64,000 bases of DNA from Azospirillum tabaci (GCF_014596085.1 NZ_JACCJY010000001.1:310001-374000); one strand, 5' to 3'. Numbered from the stretch's first letter, positions 50,722-59,343 are shown. Program-made: numbers and translations. Notes: a model not told the origin generated them from the sequence alone.

Positions 50722-52122
50722 TTATCCGCGCAGAACGGGAATCGCGGCGTTCAGCGCCGTGGTCAGGCGGTCGAACATCAGGTTGATGTCCTCCTCGCCG
50801 ATGACCAGCGGCGGGCAGACCGCCACGCTGTCGCCCATGGCGCGGATGATCAGGCCGTTCTCCTGGCTCAGCCCGTTCACGACGGCGCCGGCCCGGCCCA
50901 CCGGATCGAACGGGGCCTTGGTCTCCTTGTCGGCGACCAGTTCGAGGGCGCCGATCAGCCCGACGCCGCGCGCCTCGCCGACCAGCGGGTGGTCGGCCAG
51001 GGCCTTCAGCCGGCGCTGGAACAGCGGGGCGACGGCGCGGACATGGCCGACCAGATCCCGCTCCTCGTAGATCTTCAGCGTCTCGATCGCGACCGCCGCT
51101 GCCACCGGATGGGCGGAGTAGGTGTAGCCGTGGCCGAAGGTGCCGATCTTCTTGCTCTCCTCGACACAGGCCCGGTAGACCGCGTCCGACACCATCACGG
51201 CGGAGATCGGCAGATAGCCGGAGGACAGCTGCTTGGCGCAGGTCAGGATGTCCGGCTGCATGCCCATGGTCTGGCTGCCCCAGAAATTCCCGGTGCGCCC
51301 GAAGCCGCAGATCACCTCGTCGGCGACCAAAAGGATGTCGTACTTCTTCAGGATCGGCTGGATCTTCGCGAAGTAGGTCGCGGGCGGGACGATGACGCCG
51401 CCGGCGCCCATCACCGGCTCGGCGAACATGGCCGCGATGGTCTCCGGCCCCTCGGCCAGGATCAGCGCCTCCAGGCTTTCCGCCAGACGGGTCGCGAAAT
51501 CCTCCTCGCTCTCGCCGGGCTCGGCGAAGCGGTAATGGTGCGGGCAGTCGGTGTGCTGGATGCGCGCGATCGGCAGGTCGAAATCGCGGTGGTTGTTCAC
51601 CAGGCCGGTCAGGCTGGCCGTCGCCACGGTGACGCCGTGATAGGCCTTCACGCGCGACAGGATCTTCTTCTTCTCCGGGCGGCCCAGCGCGTTGTTGTAG
51701 TACCAGACCAGCTTGACGGCCGTGTCGTTCGCCTCCGACCCGGAGTTGGCGAAGAACACCTTGGACATCGGCACCGGGGCCAGCTTGATCAGCCGCTCGG
51801 CCAGATCGATGCCCGGCTCGTGGCTCTTGTGGCCGAACACATGGTAGGTCGGCAGCTTGCGCATCTGGCGGGTGGCGGCCTCGACCAGACGCTCCTCACC
51901 CCAGCCCAGCGACACGCACCACAGGCTGGCCAAGCCCTCGATGTATTCCTTGCCGCTGTCGTCGAAGACGCGCACGCCCTCGCCCCGCTCGATGATCAGC
52001 GGGCCCTGGGTCTCGTGCGCGTGCAGGTTCGTGTAGGGGTGGAGGAAATACGCCTTGTCGCGGCTGGCGGCTGAGTTTCCAGCCCCAAAACTTTCAGTCG
52101 CCGCGACGCCCTGTTCGGTCAT
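50722..52122 (-). CDS. Class III aminotransferase (omega-transaminase)
   Basis: A 466-residue PLP enzyme. It has FFANSGSEANDTAVKLVWYY, VKAYHGVTVATASLTGL, ILLVADEVICGFGRTGNFWGS and the PLP lysine in ILTCAKQLSSGYLP, all of the aspartate aminotransferase family omega-transaminases (putrescine-, beta-alanine- or taurine-pyruvate type). The donor cannot be told. AGGGATAG lies upstream of the ATG at 52122. It is divergent from the GST gene across 208 bases. Confidence 0.9.
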   Translation of the reverse strand: MTEQGVAATESFGAGNSAASRDKAYFLHPYTNLHAHETQGPLIIERGEGVRVFDDSGKEYIEGLASLWCVSLGWGEERLVEAATRQMRKLPTYHVFGHKSHEPGIDLAERLIKLAPVPMSKVFFANSGSEANDTAVKLVWYYNNALGRPEKKKILSRVKAYHGVTVATASLTGLVNNHRDFDLPIARIQHTDCPHHYRFAEPGESEEDFATRLAESLEALILAEGPETIAAMFAEPVMGAGGVIVPPATYFAKIQPILKKYDILLVADEVICGFGRTGNFWGSQTMGMQPDILTCAKQLSSGYLPISAVMVSDAVYRACVEESKKIGTFGHGYTYSAHPVAAAVAIETLKIYEERDLVGHVRAVAPLFQRRLKALADHPLVGEARGVGLIGALELVADKETKAPFDPVGRAGAVVNGLSQENGLIIRAMGDSVAVCPPLVIGEEDINLMFDRLTTALNAAIPVLRG

Positions 52123-52330
52123 GATCTCTATCCCTGTGTTCGCTGCCGGAGTCGGTCGTTGCCGATGCTGGTTCGCCGCTGTTGAAAATGTTAAACGGCG
52201 CCTCCGATCATAGGCATGGTTGGTCCTCCTGACAAAGCCGGAGAATCAGGGGGTGGGGCGGGCATTCCCATCCTGCATGACGCCCCGGCTCGTTGCACAA
52301 GCTCCGGAGTTTCGGAAGAGAAGGGGAAAG

Positions 52331-52966
52331 ATGATCACCTTGTATGGAATGCCGAGCAGCGCGTCGATGGCGCCGCACATCCTGCTGCGCGAGATCGGGC
52401 TGCCCTTCGACCTGGTCCTGCTGGACCGCGCCACCGCCGCGCACAAGGCGCCGGACTATCTGCGCCTGAACCCCAACGGACGGGTGCCGACGTTGGTGGA
52501 CGGCGATCTGGTGCTGTTCGAGGCAGCGGCGATTTGCCTGCATCTGGCCGAGTCGCATCCGGCCGCCCGGCTGGCCCCCACGCTCGGCACGGCGGAGCGC
52601 GCGCATTTCTACAAATGGCTGGTCTTCCTGACCAACACCGTCCAGGCCGACATGCTGGTCTATTTCTACCCGGAGCGCCACGCCGAGGGGGCGGCGGCGC
52701 AGGCCTCGGTCAAGGCCATGGCGGAAGCGCGGCTTCTGGAGCGCTTCGCGCTTCTGGACCGCGAGCTGGGAGACAAGGCGTGGTTCCTGGGCGACCGCTA
52801 CAGCGCCGTCGATCCCTACCTGTTCATGCTGGCCCGCTGGACCCGCTTCATGGGAACCCCGGCACGCAGCCTGCCCAACCTCGGCCCGTACCTCGCCCGC
52901 GTGCTGGACCGCCCCGCCGTCCGGGCGACCTTCGAGGCCGAAGGGCTCGGCGATCCTTATTATTGA
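52331..52966 (+). CDS. Glutathione S-transferase
   Basis: A 211-residue two-domain GST. The N-terminal thioredoxin fold has ITLYGMPSSASMAPHILLRE (a serine-rich active site near residue 9-12) and the cis-proline glutathione-binding motif NGRVPTLVDGDLVLFEAAAI. The helical C-terminal part has the N-capping box and hydrophobic motif of GSTs in YSAVDPYLFMLARW. Start ATG at 52331, with AAGGGGAAAG directly before it. Substrates are unknown; it is divergent from the transaminase gene. Confidence 0.9.
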   Translation: MITLYGMPSSASMAPHILLREIGLPFDLVLLDRATAAHKAPDYLRLNPNGRVPTLVDGDLVLFEAAAICLHLAESHPAARLAPTLGTAERAHFYKWLVFLTNTVQADMLVYFYPERHAEGAAAQASVKAMAEARLLERFALLDRELGDKAWFLGDRYSAVDPYLFMLARWTRFMGTPARSLPNLGPYLARVLDRPAVRATFEAEGLGDPYY

Positions 52967-52984
52967 ATGGACGAGGGGTGCCGC

Positions 52985-54733
52985 CTAGCGCGGCACCTGC
53001 CAGGGCAGATGCTCCGCGCCGACCAGCCGGTCGGCGTCGGCGGCGGGCATCGGGCGGGCGAAATGATAGCCCTGGCCATAGTCGCAGGCGAGCGCGCGCA
53101 GCAGGTTGGCGTCGGCGCTCGTCTCGATGCCCTCGGCGATGACGTCGAAGCCGAGAAGCCGTGCCAGATCCATGATGATGCGGACGATGGCGCGGTTTTC
53201 CTCCGACTGGTGCATGGCCATGACGAAGGAGCGGTCCACCTTCAGGCTGTCGATGGGCAGCTTGTGCAGGTAGGACAGCGACGAATAACCGGTGCCGAAA
53301 TCGTCGATGGACATCTTGATGCCCAGCCCGCGCAAGGTCTGCAGCAGCCGGATCGACTGCTCGGCCTTTTCCATGACCGCGCTTTCGGTGATCTCCAGCT
53401 TGATCCAGGACGGCTCGGCCCCGGTCTCGCGCAGAACGTCGCGCACCAGCGAGACCATGTCGGGGTCGTTCAACTGGCGGGTGGAGAGGTTGATGCTCAT
53501 GAACAGGTTGGCGGAGCCGGGCAGGCGCTGGTCCTGCCATGCGGCGATCTGCCGGCACGCCTCGCGCAGCACCCAGGCGCCCAGCGTGACGATCAGGCCG
53601 GTGCTCTCGGCGATCGGGATGAAGATGCCGGGGGGGATGTTGCCGCGCTCCGGATGGTTCCAGCGCACCAGCGCCTCGAAGCCGGCCAGCCCGCCGGTCA
53701 CCATCTCGACGATCGGCTGATAGGCGACCCACAGCTCCTCGCCGCGCTCCAGCGCGCGGCGCAGGTCATGCTCAAGCCGCACCTGCTCGACGACGCGGGC
53801 GTGCATGGCCGGATCGAACCAGGCGTGGCGCCCGCCACCCTGCTCGCGGGCACGGCCGGTGGCGATCTCCGCGTCGCGCAGCACGTCCTCCGGACGCGTG
53901 TGGGTGTCGCAGGAGGCGGCGACGCCGATGCTGGCCGACAGGAACACCGAGGCGCCCGACGCCGTCTTGGCGGAGCGCACCAGCGACGCGATGGTGGACA
54001 GCCGCTCCTCCACCGCCAGCGGGTCCTGCGTGCCGCCGATCAGCAGCGCGAAGGCGTGGTCGCTGATGCGGGCGATCAGGTCGACCGACCCGGCCCGCAC
54101 GCTCAGCCGCGTCGCGACGTCGGTCAGGATCTCGTTGGCGAAGCCCTGGCCCATGCTGGTGCGCACGTCGACGAAGCGGTCGAAATCCACGATCACCACC
54201 GTGAAGGGTTCCCCCATCGCGTGGAAATCGGCCATGTGCTTGACCAGCAGGAGCCGGTTCGCCAGCCCGGTCACCGGGTCGTAGTAGGCCAGCCGGAAAA
54301 GGTCGTCCTGGGTGCGCCGCCGCTCCGTCATGTTCTGCATGATGACGAAATAGCCGGCGATCGAGCCGTCCGGGTCGCGGTAGGGCGCGTGCACCCGCGT
54401 CACATAGTCGTTGCCGCCGCCGGACCGGGGAAGCCAGCCCTCCACCTGCACCGTCTCGCCGTCCAGCGCGCGCTCAACCGCAGCGCTGTTGTTGCGCAGC
54501 GTCTCCGGCCCGAGGATGTCGCCCACCGTCGTCCCGATGAGGGAGTCCAGCGTGCGGCCCATGTAGTCCAGATACGCCTGGTTGGCGTAGAGGTGCCGCC
54601 GCTGCGTGTCGAGCAGGCCGACCATCGCCGGCATGACGTCGAGAAGCTGCCGCAGGGTGTCGAGCGCCGGCGCCCCGGAAGCGGTGCCGGACAGGGCTGC
54701 GGCAAGCGAGGCGAGATGAGGGTCCGGCTTCAT
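52985..54733 (-). CDS. PAS-GGDEF-EAL protein, probable c-di-GMP phosphodiesterase
   Basis: A 582-residue protein. A PAS domain (about 20-150) is followed by a GGDEF domain whose active site is degenerate (ISDHA in place of GGDEF, near residue 250). The EAL domain is intact (about 325-575), with GFEALVRWNHPERG, the metal-binding EITESAVM, DDFGTGYSSLSYL and LKVDRSFV. So it should break down c-di-GMP, with the GGDEF part perhaps binding GTP as a regulator. The ATG at 54733 gives the PAS start; an upstream TTG at 54778 is also in frame. Confidence 0.88.
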   Translation of the reverse strand: MKPDPHLASLAAALSGTASGAPALDTLRQLLDVMPAMVGLLDTQRRHLYANQAYLDYMGRTLDSLIGTTVGDILGPETLRNNSAAVERALDGETVQVEGWLPRSGGGNDYVTRVHAPYRDPDGSIAGYFVIMQNMTERRRTQDDLFRLAYYDPVTGLANRLLLVKHMADFHAMGEPFTVVIVDFDRFVDVRTSMGQGFANEILTDVATRLSVRAGSVDLIARISDHAFALLIGGTQDPLAVEERLSTIASLVRSAKTASGASVFLSASIGVAASCDTHTRPEDVLRDAEIATGRAREQGGGRHAWFDPAMHARVVEQVRLEHDLRRALERGEELWVAYQPIVEMVTGGLAGFEALVRWNHPERGNIPPGIFIPIAESTGLIVTLGAWVLREACRQIAAWQDQRLPGSANLFMSINLSTRQLNDPDMVSLVRDVLRETGAEPSWIKLEITESAVMEKAEQSIRLLQTLRGLGIKMSIDDFGTGYSSLSYLHKLPIDSLKVDRSFVMAMHQSEENRAIVRIIMDLARLLGFDVIAEGIETSADANLLRALACDYGQGYHFARPMPAADADRLVGAEHLPWQVPR

Positions 54734-55192
54734 GGGCGGGAATGGTCGAGACACCGTTGGGAAAACCACGATCAACACTTACGCGAAAGAATGCCCGCCC
54801 GTCAAAACCAAAGCCGCCGAAGATGGCGGAAAGCATCGCCCCACTATAATTGCCGGACGACGGCGCCAACCATCATACTCGGGTATTCGTGCAAATCACG
54901 GTTGATGTTTCGATGGAAGTTGATTGGATTTGTGGCATCGGCGGTGTTCCGGGCTGGCGAGTCGTGTGCGGGTCCGCGCCGGACCACGGCAGGTTGCCGG
55001 CGCGAGCGCGGGCCATTGGCGGTTGAATCGTAGGCCGGCGACGGGGCCGAACGGGCGCGCAGATGCGGAATGCCAGCGTTCTCCATTCTGACCGTCGCCA
55101 GAACGGCCCGTGCCGGGCTATAATTTCGACCAATGCGCGAGAAGAGGTGGTGCACCACGATCGCCCACCCGCGCGAGCGAGGGAGAATCGCC
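54734..55192. other. Intergenic region ahead of the universal stress gene
   Basis: No gene was found in these 459 bases. A perfect TATAAT (55119-55124) stands about 70 bases before the Usp start, without a clear -35 box. The part near 54850-54960 is AT-richer than its surroundings. Confidence 0.5.
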
Positions 55193-56032
55193 ATGGCACT
55201 CAAGGATTTGCTGGTGGTCGTCGACGACACCGACGCAGCAGCGGCGCGAATCGATGCCGCCGCCCAACTGGCCGCGCGCACCGACAGCCACATCACCGGC
55301 CTCTACTCCGTCGTTCCGCTGACCCTGCCCGGTTATGTCGAGGCCGAGTTGCCGAACGAGGTGCGCGCCATGCAGCGCGGCTTCACCGAGAGCCAGACCG
55401 CCAAGGCGGAAGCCCTCTTCACCGACGCGGTGCGCCGCAACGGCCTGACCGACCGCTCGGAATGGCGGGTGCTCTACGGGCATCCGACGGACAGGGCGGC
55501 GCTGCACGGGCGCTACGCCGACGTGGTGGTGGTCGGGCAGGCCGATCCGCACCGCGACCGTGACCGTCCGGTCACGCTGCCGCAGGATCTGGTGTTCGAA
55601 TGCGGGCGCCCGCTGCTGGTCGTGCCCTACGCCGGCAATTTCCCCCACATCGGAGAGCGTGTGCTGGTCGCCTGGAACGGCAGCCGCGAGGCGGCCCGCG
55701 CGGTGGCCGACGCCATGCCCATCCTGACCGCCGCCAAGCGCGTGGTGGTGATGGCGGTCAACCCCAAGGCCGGCCCCGCCGGCATCGGCGACGAGCCGGG
55801 CGCGGACATCGCCAAGCACCTGTCGCGCCATGGCTGCCGGGTGGAGGCCACCCACATCGTGACCGACCAGATCGACCCGGGCGACACGCTGCTGAACACG
55901 GTCGCCGACGAATCCTGCGATCTTCTGGTCATGGGCGCCTATGGCCGGTCGCGGTTGCGCGAACAGGTGCTGGGCGGCATGACCCGCTACATGCTGGAGC
56001 ACATGACGGTTCCGGTCCTGATGAGCCATTGA
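55193..56032 (+). CDS. Universal stress protein, tandem UspA domains
   Basis: A 279-residue protein with two Usp folds (about 1-145 and 150-279). The second half contains GAYGRSRLREQVLGG, fitting the ATP-binding G-2X-G-9X-G motif, and a VLVAWNGSREAARAVADAMP entry. The first half has LLVVVDDTDAAAARI and no clear ATP motif. Such pairs help survival under stress or low oxygen. GGGAGAA lies before the ATG at 55193; a TATAAT stands upstream. A single gene on the plus strand. Confidence 0.93.
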   Translation: MALKDLLVVVDDTDAAAARIDAAAQLAARTDSHITGLYSVVPLTLPGYVEAELPNEVRAMQRGFTESQTAKAEALFTDAVRRNGLTDRSEWRVLYGHPTDRAALHGRYADVVVVGQADPHRDRDRPVTLPQDLVFECGRPLLVVPYAGNFPHIGERVLVAWNGSREAARAVADAMPILTAAKRVVVMAVNPKAGPAGIGDEPGADIAKHLSRHGCRVEATHIVTDQIDPGDTLLNTVADESCDLLVMGAYGRSRLREQVLGGMTRYMLEHMTVPVLMSH

Positions 56033-56173
56033 GGCCCTTGCCGCCGTACGGTCGCCGGCCCGTCCCGGAGCAGTCTGGCCGGGAATAGTCCGGCGGGGCC
56101 GCCTGTTCATTCCAGTGTGGCGGCGCCGGACTTCGGTCGACGGGCGCCGCCGGACCTGCGAAGGAAGGCCGGC

Positions 56174-56578
56174 ATGAGCGCGCTGATCCCCACGTTCCTC
56201 CACCGCTTTCGTCCTCTGGGCACGGCCGGGGGTTTTCGTCCGGCAGCCCGCATGGCGGTGCTGGGCATCGCCGCGGCGCTGGCGCTGGCCGTTTCGCCGA
56301 CGGCGGCGGACGCGCACGGCCCGCGCGACCGCGGGTCGTGGTACGGCGGTCCTCCCTATGGCGGGCCGACGGTGATCGTGCCGCCGCCGGGAAGCCGGGT
56401 GATCGTCGTGCCCGGCTACCGCCCGCCGCCACCCATCGTGGTCGCCCCGCCTCCCTATTGGGGGCCGCCGCCCCGTCACCATCACCATCGCGGGTGGCGG
56501 AACGATTGGGGGCCGCGTCCCTACCCACGGCCGAGCGTGCAGTTCTATGGCGGCTGGTCGTCGGGCCGGGGCTGGTGA
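56174..56578 (+). CDS. Exported proline/glycine-rich protein
   Basis: A 134-residue protein. A signal sequence (MAVLGIAAALALAVSPTAADA, near residues 27-47) follows a 26-residue N-terminal part. The mature part is rich in proline, glycine, tyrosine and histidine: GPRDRGSWYGGPPYGGPT, YRPPPPIVVAPPPYWGPPPR, and a HHHH run. It has no catalytic motif. Proteins of this make-up are often in the cell envelope of alphaproteobacteria. AAGGAAGG lies upstream of the ATG at 56174, but a start at the internal Met (MAVLG) would leave a clean signal peptide. Confidence 0.72.
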   Translation: MSALIPTFLHRFRPLGTAGGFRPAARMAVLGIAAALALAVSPTAADAHGPRDRGSWYGGPPYGGPTVIVPPPGSRVIVVPGYRPPPPIVVAPPPYWGPPPRHHHHRGWRNDWGPRPYPRPSVQFYGGWSSGRGW

Positions 56579-56754
56579 CGGCCCGATCCGCTTCAAGACG
56601 GTCCGTTTGGGCGCGGTCCGCTTGAAAGGAACGGGTCTCGCGGGAACGGCACCGCAATGACGTATTCTCGCATGGACATCGATCCGCTGCCCGGCCATGC
56701 TCGTCGCGGTGGCGCCCGGCTTGGGGTGCCGCGCTGTGCGTGCATGAGGGTGCG

Positions 56755-57309
56755 ATGTCCTTCCTGAATCAAGAAACGAAACACCGGCAATCGATGAAGT
56801 GCGGCTTGGCCGCGGCGATTCTGGGCGTGGCGGCCCTGTCGCTTGGCGCCTGCGCCAGCCAGAGCCAGAACCGTTACAGCTACCGGGACGTCGGCCAGGC
56901 GACCTCGGTCGAGTTCGGCACCGTGATGGCGACCCGTCCGGTGGACATCACGGGCCAGAACACGGGGGCCGGCGGGCTGGTCGGTGGCGCTGCCGGCGGA
57001 CTGGCGATGTCCAACGTCGGCAAGGGCTCCGGCAACGTGGCGGCGATCCTCGGCGGTGCGCTGGTGGGCGCCGTGGCCGGAGCCGTGGCGGAGCAGGCGA
57101 TCTCGGACCGCACGGGGATCGAGTATGTGGTGACGCTGGCCACCGGCCGCACGATCACCATCGTGCAGGAACAGGCGGCCAATGAGCCGGTCTTCGGCCC
57201 CGGCCAACGCGTGATGGTGCAAACGAACGGCACCTACCAGCGAGTCCTGTCCGCCGACCATCTGCCGACCGAAACGAGCCGCCCGAAGGGCATCAAAGTG
57301 GTGGATTGA
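56755..57309 (+). CDS. Outer-membrane lipoprotein with glycine-zipper (SlyB/Pcp-like)
   Basis: About 184 residues. The lipobox LSLGAC is near residue 33-38, so the mature cysteine would be lipidated. The middle has GAGGLVGGAAGGLAMSNVG and ILGGALVGAVAGAVAEQA, a glycine zipper of the SlyB/Pcp/YMGG type, which likely inserts in the membrane. The C-terminal part (GIEYVVTLATGRTITIVQEQ) is the usual soluble domain. The ATG at 56755 is preceded by GAGGG; the internal ATG at 56794 would start at the signal peptide and is an alternative. Function is in outer-membrane stability and stress. Confidence 0.85.
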   Translation: MSFLNQETKHRQSMKCGLAAAILGVAALSLGACASQSQNRYSYRDVGQATSVEFGTVMATRPVDITGQNTGAGGLVGGAAGGLAMSNVGKGSGNVAAILGGALVGAVAGAVAEQAISDRTGIEYVVTLATGRTITIVQEQAANEPVFGPGQRVMVQTNGTYQRVLSADHLPTETSRPKGIKVVD

Positions 57310-57395
57310 GGCGGACCGGCCGCGGGTCGCAGCCCCGGCACAGGACATCCCCCCACCTGTTGACCCGAGGGAGCGGCTTGCGGGAGGATGGTCCG

Positions 57396-57791
57396 ATGAC
57401 GGACGGAACGGTCGGCAAAGCAGCGTGTCTCCGGACCATTCAGCGGGGCGGAGCCATGGCGGCGGTGGTCCTCGTGGCCGCCTGCTCCGGGCTGAGCCCG
57501 CCGCCGCAGGCCGCCCCCGAACCCGGCGCGCTGAGCGTTCTGGATCGGATGAGCCCGAACCGCTGCAACGCGACCGTCGCCTCGTCCCTCGCCGGGGTGG
57601 GGATACCGGTGTCCGACGTCCGCTATCTCGCCTATGGCCTGTATCGCAACATACCGGGTGACATCGTCGGCTACGATGCCTGGATGGGCTTGAACAGCCA
57701 GCCCGGAGCCGTGGTGGTGCAACTCGACGAGTATTGCGCGCCGCGCCAGATCTACGCGCGCGAGGGCGCCCGTCTTCCCAGCGCCCGATGA
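57396..57791 (+). CDS. Small putative lipoprotein, unknown function
   Basis: A 131-residue protein with a signal region (RGGAMAAVVLVAACSG; possible lipobox VAAC near residue 27-30). The mature part has CNATVASSLAGVGIPVSDVR, YLAYGLYRNIPGDIVGYDAW and a conserved-looking VVVQLDEYCAPRQIYAR. No known family recognised. GGGAGG lies 10 bases before the ATG at 57396. It is the last of three envelope genes in a row after the universal stress gene. Confidence 0.72.
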   Translation: MTDGTVGKAACLRTIQRGGAMAAVVLVAACSGLSPPPQAAPEPGALSVLDRMSPNRCNATVASSLAGVGIPVSDVRYLAYGLYRNIPGDIVGYDAWMGLNSQPGAVVVQLDEYCAPRQIYAREGARLPSAR

Positions 57792-57831
57792 CGCGCTGGT
57801 CGCTCCCATCCGAACCATCCACCGCCCGGTC

Positions 57832-58006
57832 AAAAAAACTGCCGCTAACCCAATGGGCTAGCGGCGAGTTGAACAGGGAGGCTTCACGTCTGGGAGACGC
57901 TGGGTCCGAAGACCCAACCCCGGAAGCGGGCTTCCGGGACGAAACGCCGGATGCTGCGGCGCAACATCCAACGCCCAAGATTTGACCATTCTGCCCAAAG
58001 GATTCC
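57832..58006 (-). ncRNA. Putative structured sRNA (AbcR/alpha-r15-like) next to the LsrB/VtlR gene
   Basis: On the minus strand there is no sound ORF, but four hairpins follow one another: GGATG...CATCC (57949-57969), CCCGGAAGC/GCTTCCGGG (57919-57938), TGGGTC-UUCG-GACCCA (57901-57916) and CGTCT-CCC-AGACG (57887-57899). A final 11-bp stem with one mismatch (57841-57865) ends in seven Ts, an intrinsic terminator. The RNA shows CUCCCA in a hairpin loop and an unpaired GCCUCCCUGUUCAACUC, both able to pair with a Shine-Dalgarno. The gene lies just downstream of the LsrB/VtlR-like LysR gene on the same strand, the place of AbcR sRNAs in Rhizobiales. A 5' end near 58006 is inferred from GATATT at 58014-58019. 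AbcR identity is inference; 6S RNA is a less likely alternative. Confidence 0.6.
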
Positions 58007-58029
58007 ATCCCCAAATATCCAATTCGGCC

Positions 58030-58044
58030 ATGCGAGAACCGCAT
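58030..58044 (-). promoter_or_regulatory. LysR-type T-N11-A box at the presumed sRNA promoter
   Basis: ATGCG-GTTCT-CGCAT (minus strand) is a 5+5+5 palindrome and includes T-N11-A, the classic LysR-type motif. It overlaps the expected -35 region of the putative sRNA. Confidence 0.55.
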
Positions 58045-58185
58045 AGCTTGTAAGGGCTTGAACAAACGTGAAAAAATAGCGTGCGGGGGCGTATGGCGCT
58101 GAAGAACGGGTGGCCCCGCATGAAAAGCGGCAACCGGATTGCAAAGATGCGGGACGGGTTTCGGTACAATCCGTACAAAATGAAA

Positions 58186-58212
58186 GGCGCCCGGCATGGA
58201 TTGCCGAGCGCC
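58186..58212 (-). terminator. Intrinsic terminator of the LsrB/VtlR-like gene
   Basis: On the minus strand GGCGCTCGGCA and TGCCGGGCGCC form an 11-bp stem with one mismatch and a 5-base loop, followed by TTTCATTTT. It lies about 50 bases after the regulator's stop codon and separates it from the sRNA locus. Confidence 0.75.
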
Positions 58213-58262
58213 CGTGCATCAAAAACAGGCAACTGTCTTGCTTGCCCAAAGGCTGGGCTGGG

Positions 58263-59156
58263 TCAGAAGGCCGACTCCGCCACCTTCTTCACCAGGAAGT
58301 CGCGGAACACCGCGATGCGCTTGGAATGGCGCAGTTCCTCGGCGTAGACGAAGTAGGCGTCGACCTTCGGGCCGTCCACATCGGGCAGGACGCGGGTCAG
58401 TTCCTTGCTGCCGTCCACCAGGAAGTCGGGCAGGGCGGCGATGCCCAGGCCGCTCTCCACGGCGCGGTACATGGCGTAGATGCTGTTGACCTGCAGGATC
58501 GGCTTGCGCGCCCCCGGGGCCGGGTCGCCCACCTCGTTGATCCAATTGACGTTGGCGATCGGGGCGCGGACGTCCGGCGGATAGGCGACGATGTCATGCC
58601 CGTCCAGGTCGGCGGGGATCTTCGGGGCGCCGCGCTTCTTCAGATACTCCTGATGGGCGTAGAGATGGAAATGCACCGACATCAGGTGGCGCTGGATCAG
58701 GTCGGGCTGGCGCGGCGTGTTCATGCGGATGGCGATGTCCGCCTCGCGCATCGCCAGATCCAGCTCGTTGTCGTCGATCAGCAGGGTGAGCTGGATGTCC
58801 GGGTAGATCGACAGGAATTCGTTGACGCGCGGGGTCAGCCAAGTCGAGCCGAAGGCCACCGTGGTGGTCACGCGCAACGGACCCTTCGGATGCTCCCGGC
58901 TTTCGGTCAGCATCGCTTCGGTCATCGACAGCTTGGCGAAGACGTCGCGGGCGGTGCGGTGCAGAAGCTCGCCCTGCTCGGTCAGGATCAGGCCGCGCGC
59001 GTGCCGGTGAAACAGCGGCACACCCAGGCTCTCCTCCAGCGCGCTGATCTGGCGGCTGACCGCCGACTGGCTGAGGTTCAGCGTCTCGCCGGCGTGCGTG
59101 AAACTTCCAGCCTCGGCCACGGCGTGGAAGACCCGAAGCTTGTCCCAGTCCATCAT
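58263..59156 (-). CDS. LysR-family regulator, LsrB/VtlR-like
   Basis: A 297-residue LysR regulator. The helix-turn-helix is at residues 5-65: WDKLRVFHAVAEAGSFTHAG, then LSQSAVSRQISALEESLGVP and LFHRHARGLILTEQGELL. The sensor domain follows (about 90-290; LRVTTTVAFGSTWLTPRVNE). The N-terminal DWDKLRVFHAVAEAGSFTHA and the HARGLILTEQGELLHRTA stretches closely recall LsrB/VtlR of rhizobia, Agrobacterium and Brucella, which control abcR sRNAs and envelope and redox genes. Two in-frame ATGs (59156 and 59153) are possible. It is upstream of a putative sRNA, with an intrinsic terminator between. Confidence 0.88.
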   Translation of the reverse strand: MMDWDKLRVFHAVAEAGSFTHAGETLNLSQSAVSRQISALEESLGVPLFHRHARGLILTEQGELLHRTARDVFAKLSMTEAMLTESREHPKGPLRVTTTVAFGSTWLTPRVNEFLSIYPDIQLTLLIDDNELDLAMREADIAIRMNTPRQPDLIQRHLMSVHFHLYAHQEYLKKRGAPKIPADLDGHDIVAYPPDVRAPIANVNWINEVGDPAPGARKPILQVNSIYAMYRAVESGLGIAALPDFLVDGSKELTRVLPDVDGPKVDAYFVYAEELRHSKRIAVFRDFLVKKVAESAF

Positions 59157-59231
59157 GCCTGTCTTGCTGCCCGCGCCCTGGCGGGGAGCCTCCCGTTCAT
59201 TCTTGAAGACGGCGCATAGCCGCCATGCTCA

Positions 59232-59237
59232 TTTATA
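59232..59237 (-). promoter_or_regulatory. Candidate -10 box of the LsrB/VtlR-like gene
   Basis: TATAAA on the minus strand, about 76 bases before the regulator's start codon, is the best -10 match there. No good -35 box stands at 17 bases. Confidence 0.4.
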
Positions 59238-59343
59238 CCGGGAACGCGCGGCGAACGCACCCCCAACCAAAGGCTCGCCGCATGAAAAAGAGCCAAGCTT
59301 GGTAAGAATTTTCCTTTGTGCTGCGAAGAGCGCACATTTGTTT

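Noticed and set aside
57832-58006. 6S RNA as the identity of the minus-strand structured RNA
   Set aside because: A GGTTGG...GAAGCCT order looks a little like 6S, but the stems are independent hairpins with an intrinsic terminator. They do not form one long closing stem around a central bubble. It stays an alternative, not the call.
57858-58249. Minus-strand ORFs of about 120 codons in the sRNA region
   Set aside because: They overlap the hairpins and the terminator, and their translations show no known domain or sensible composition.
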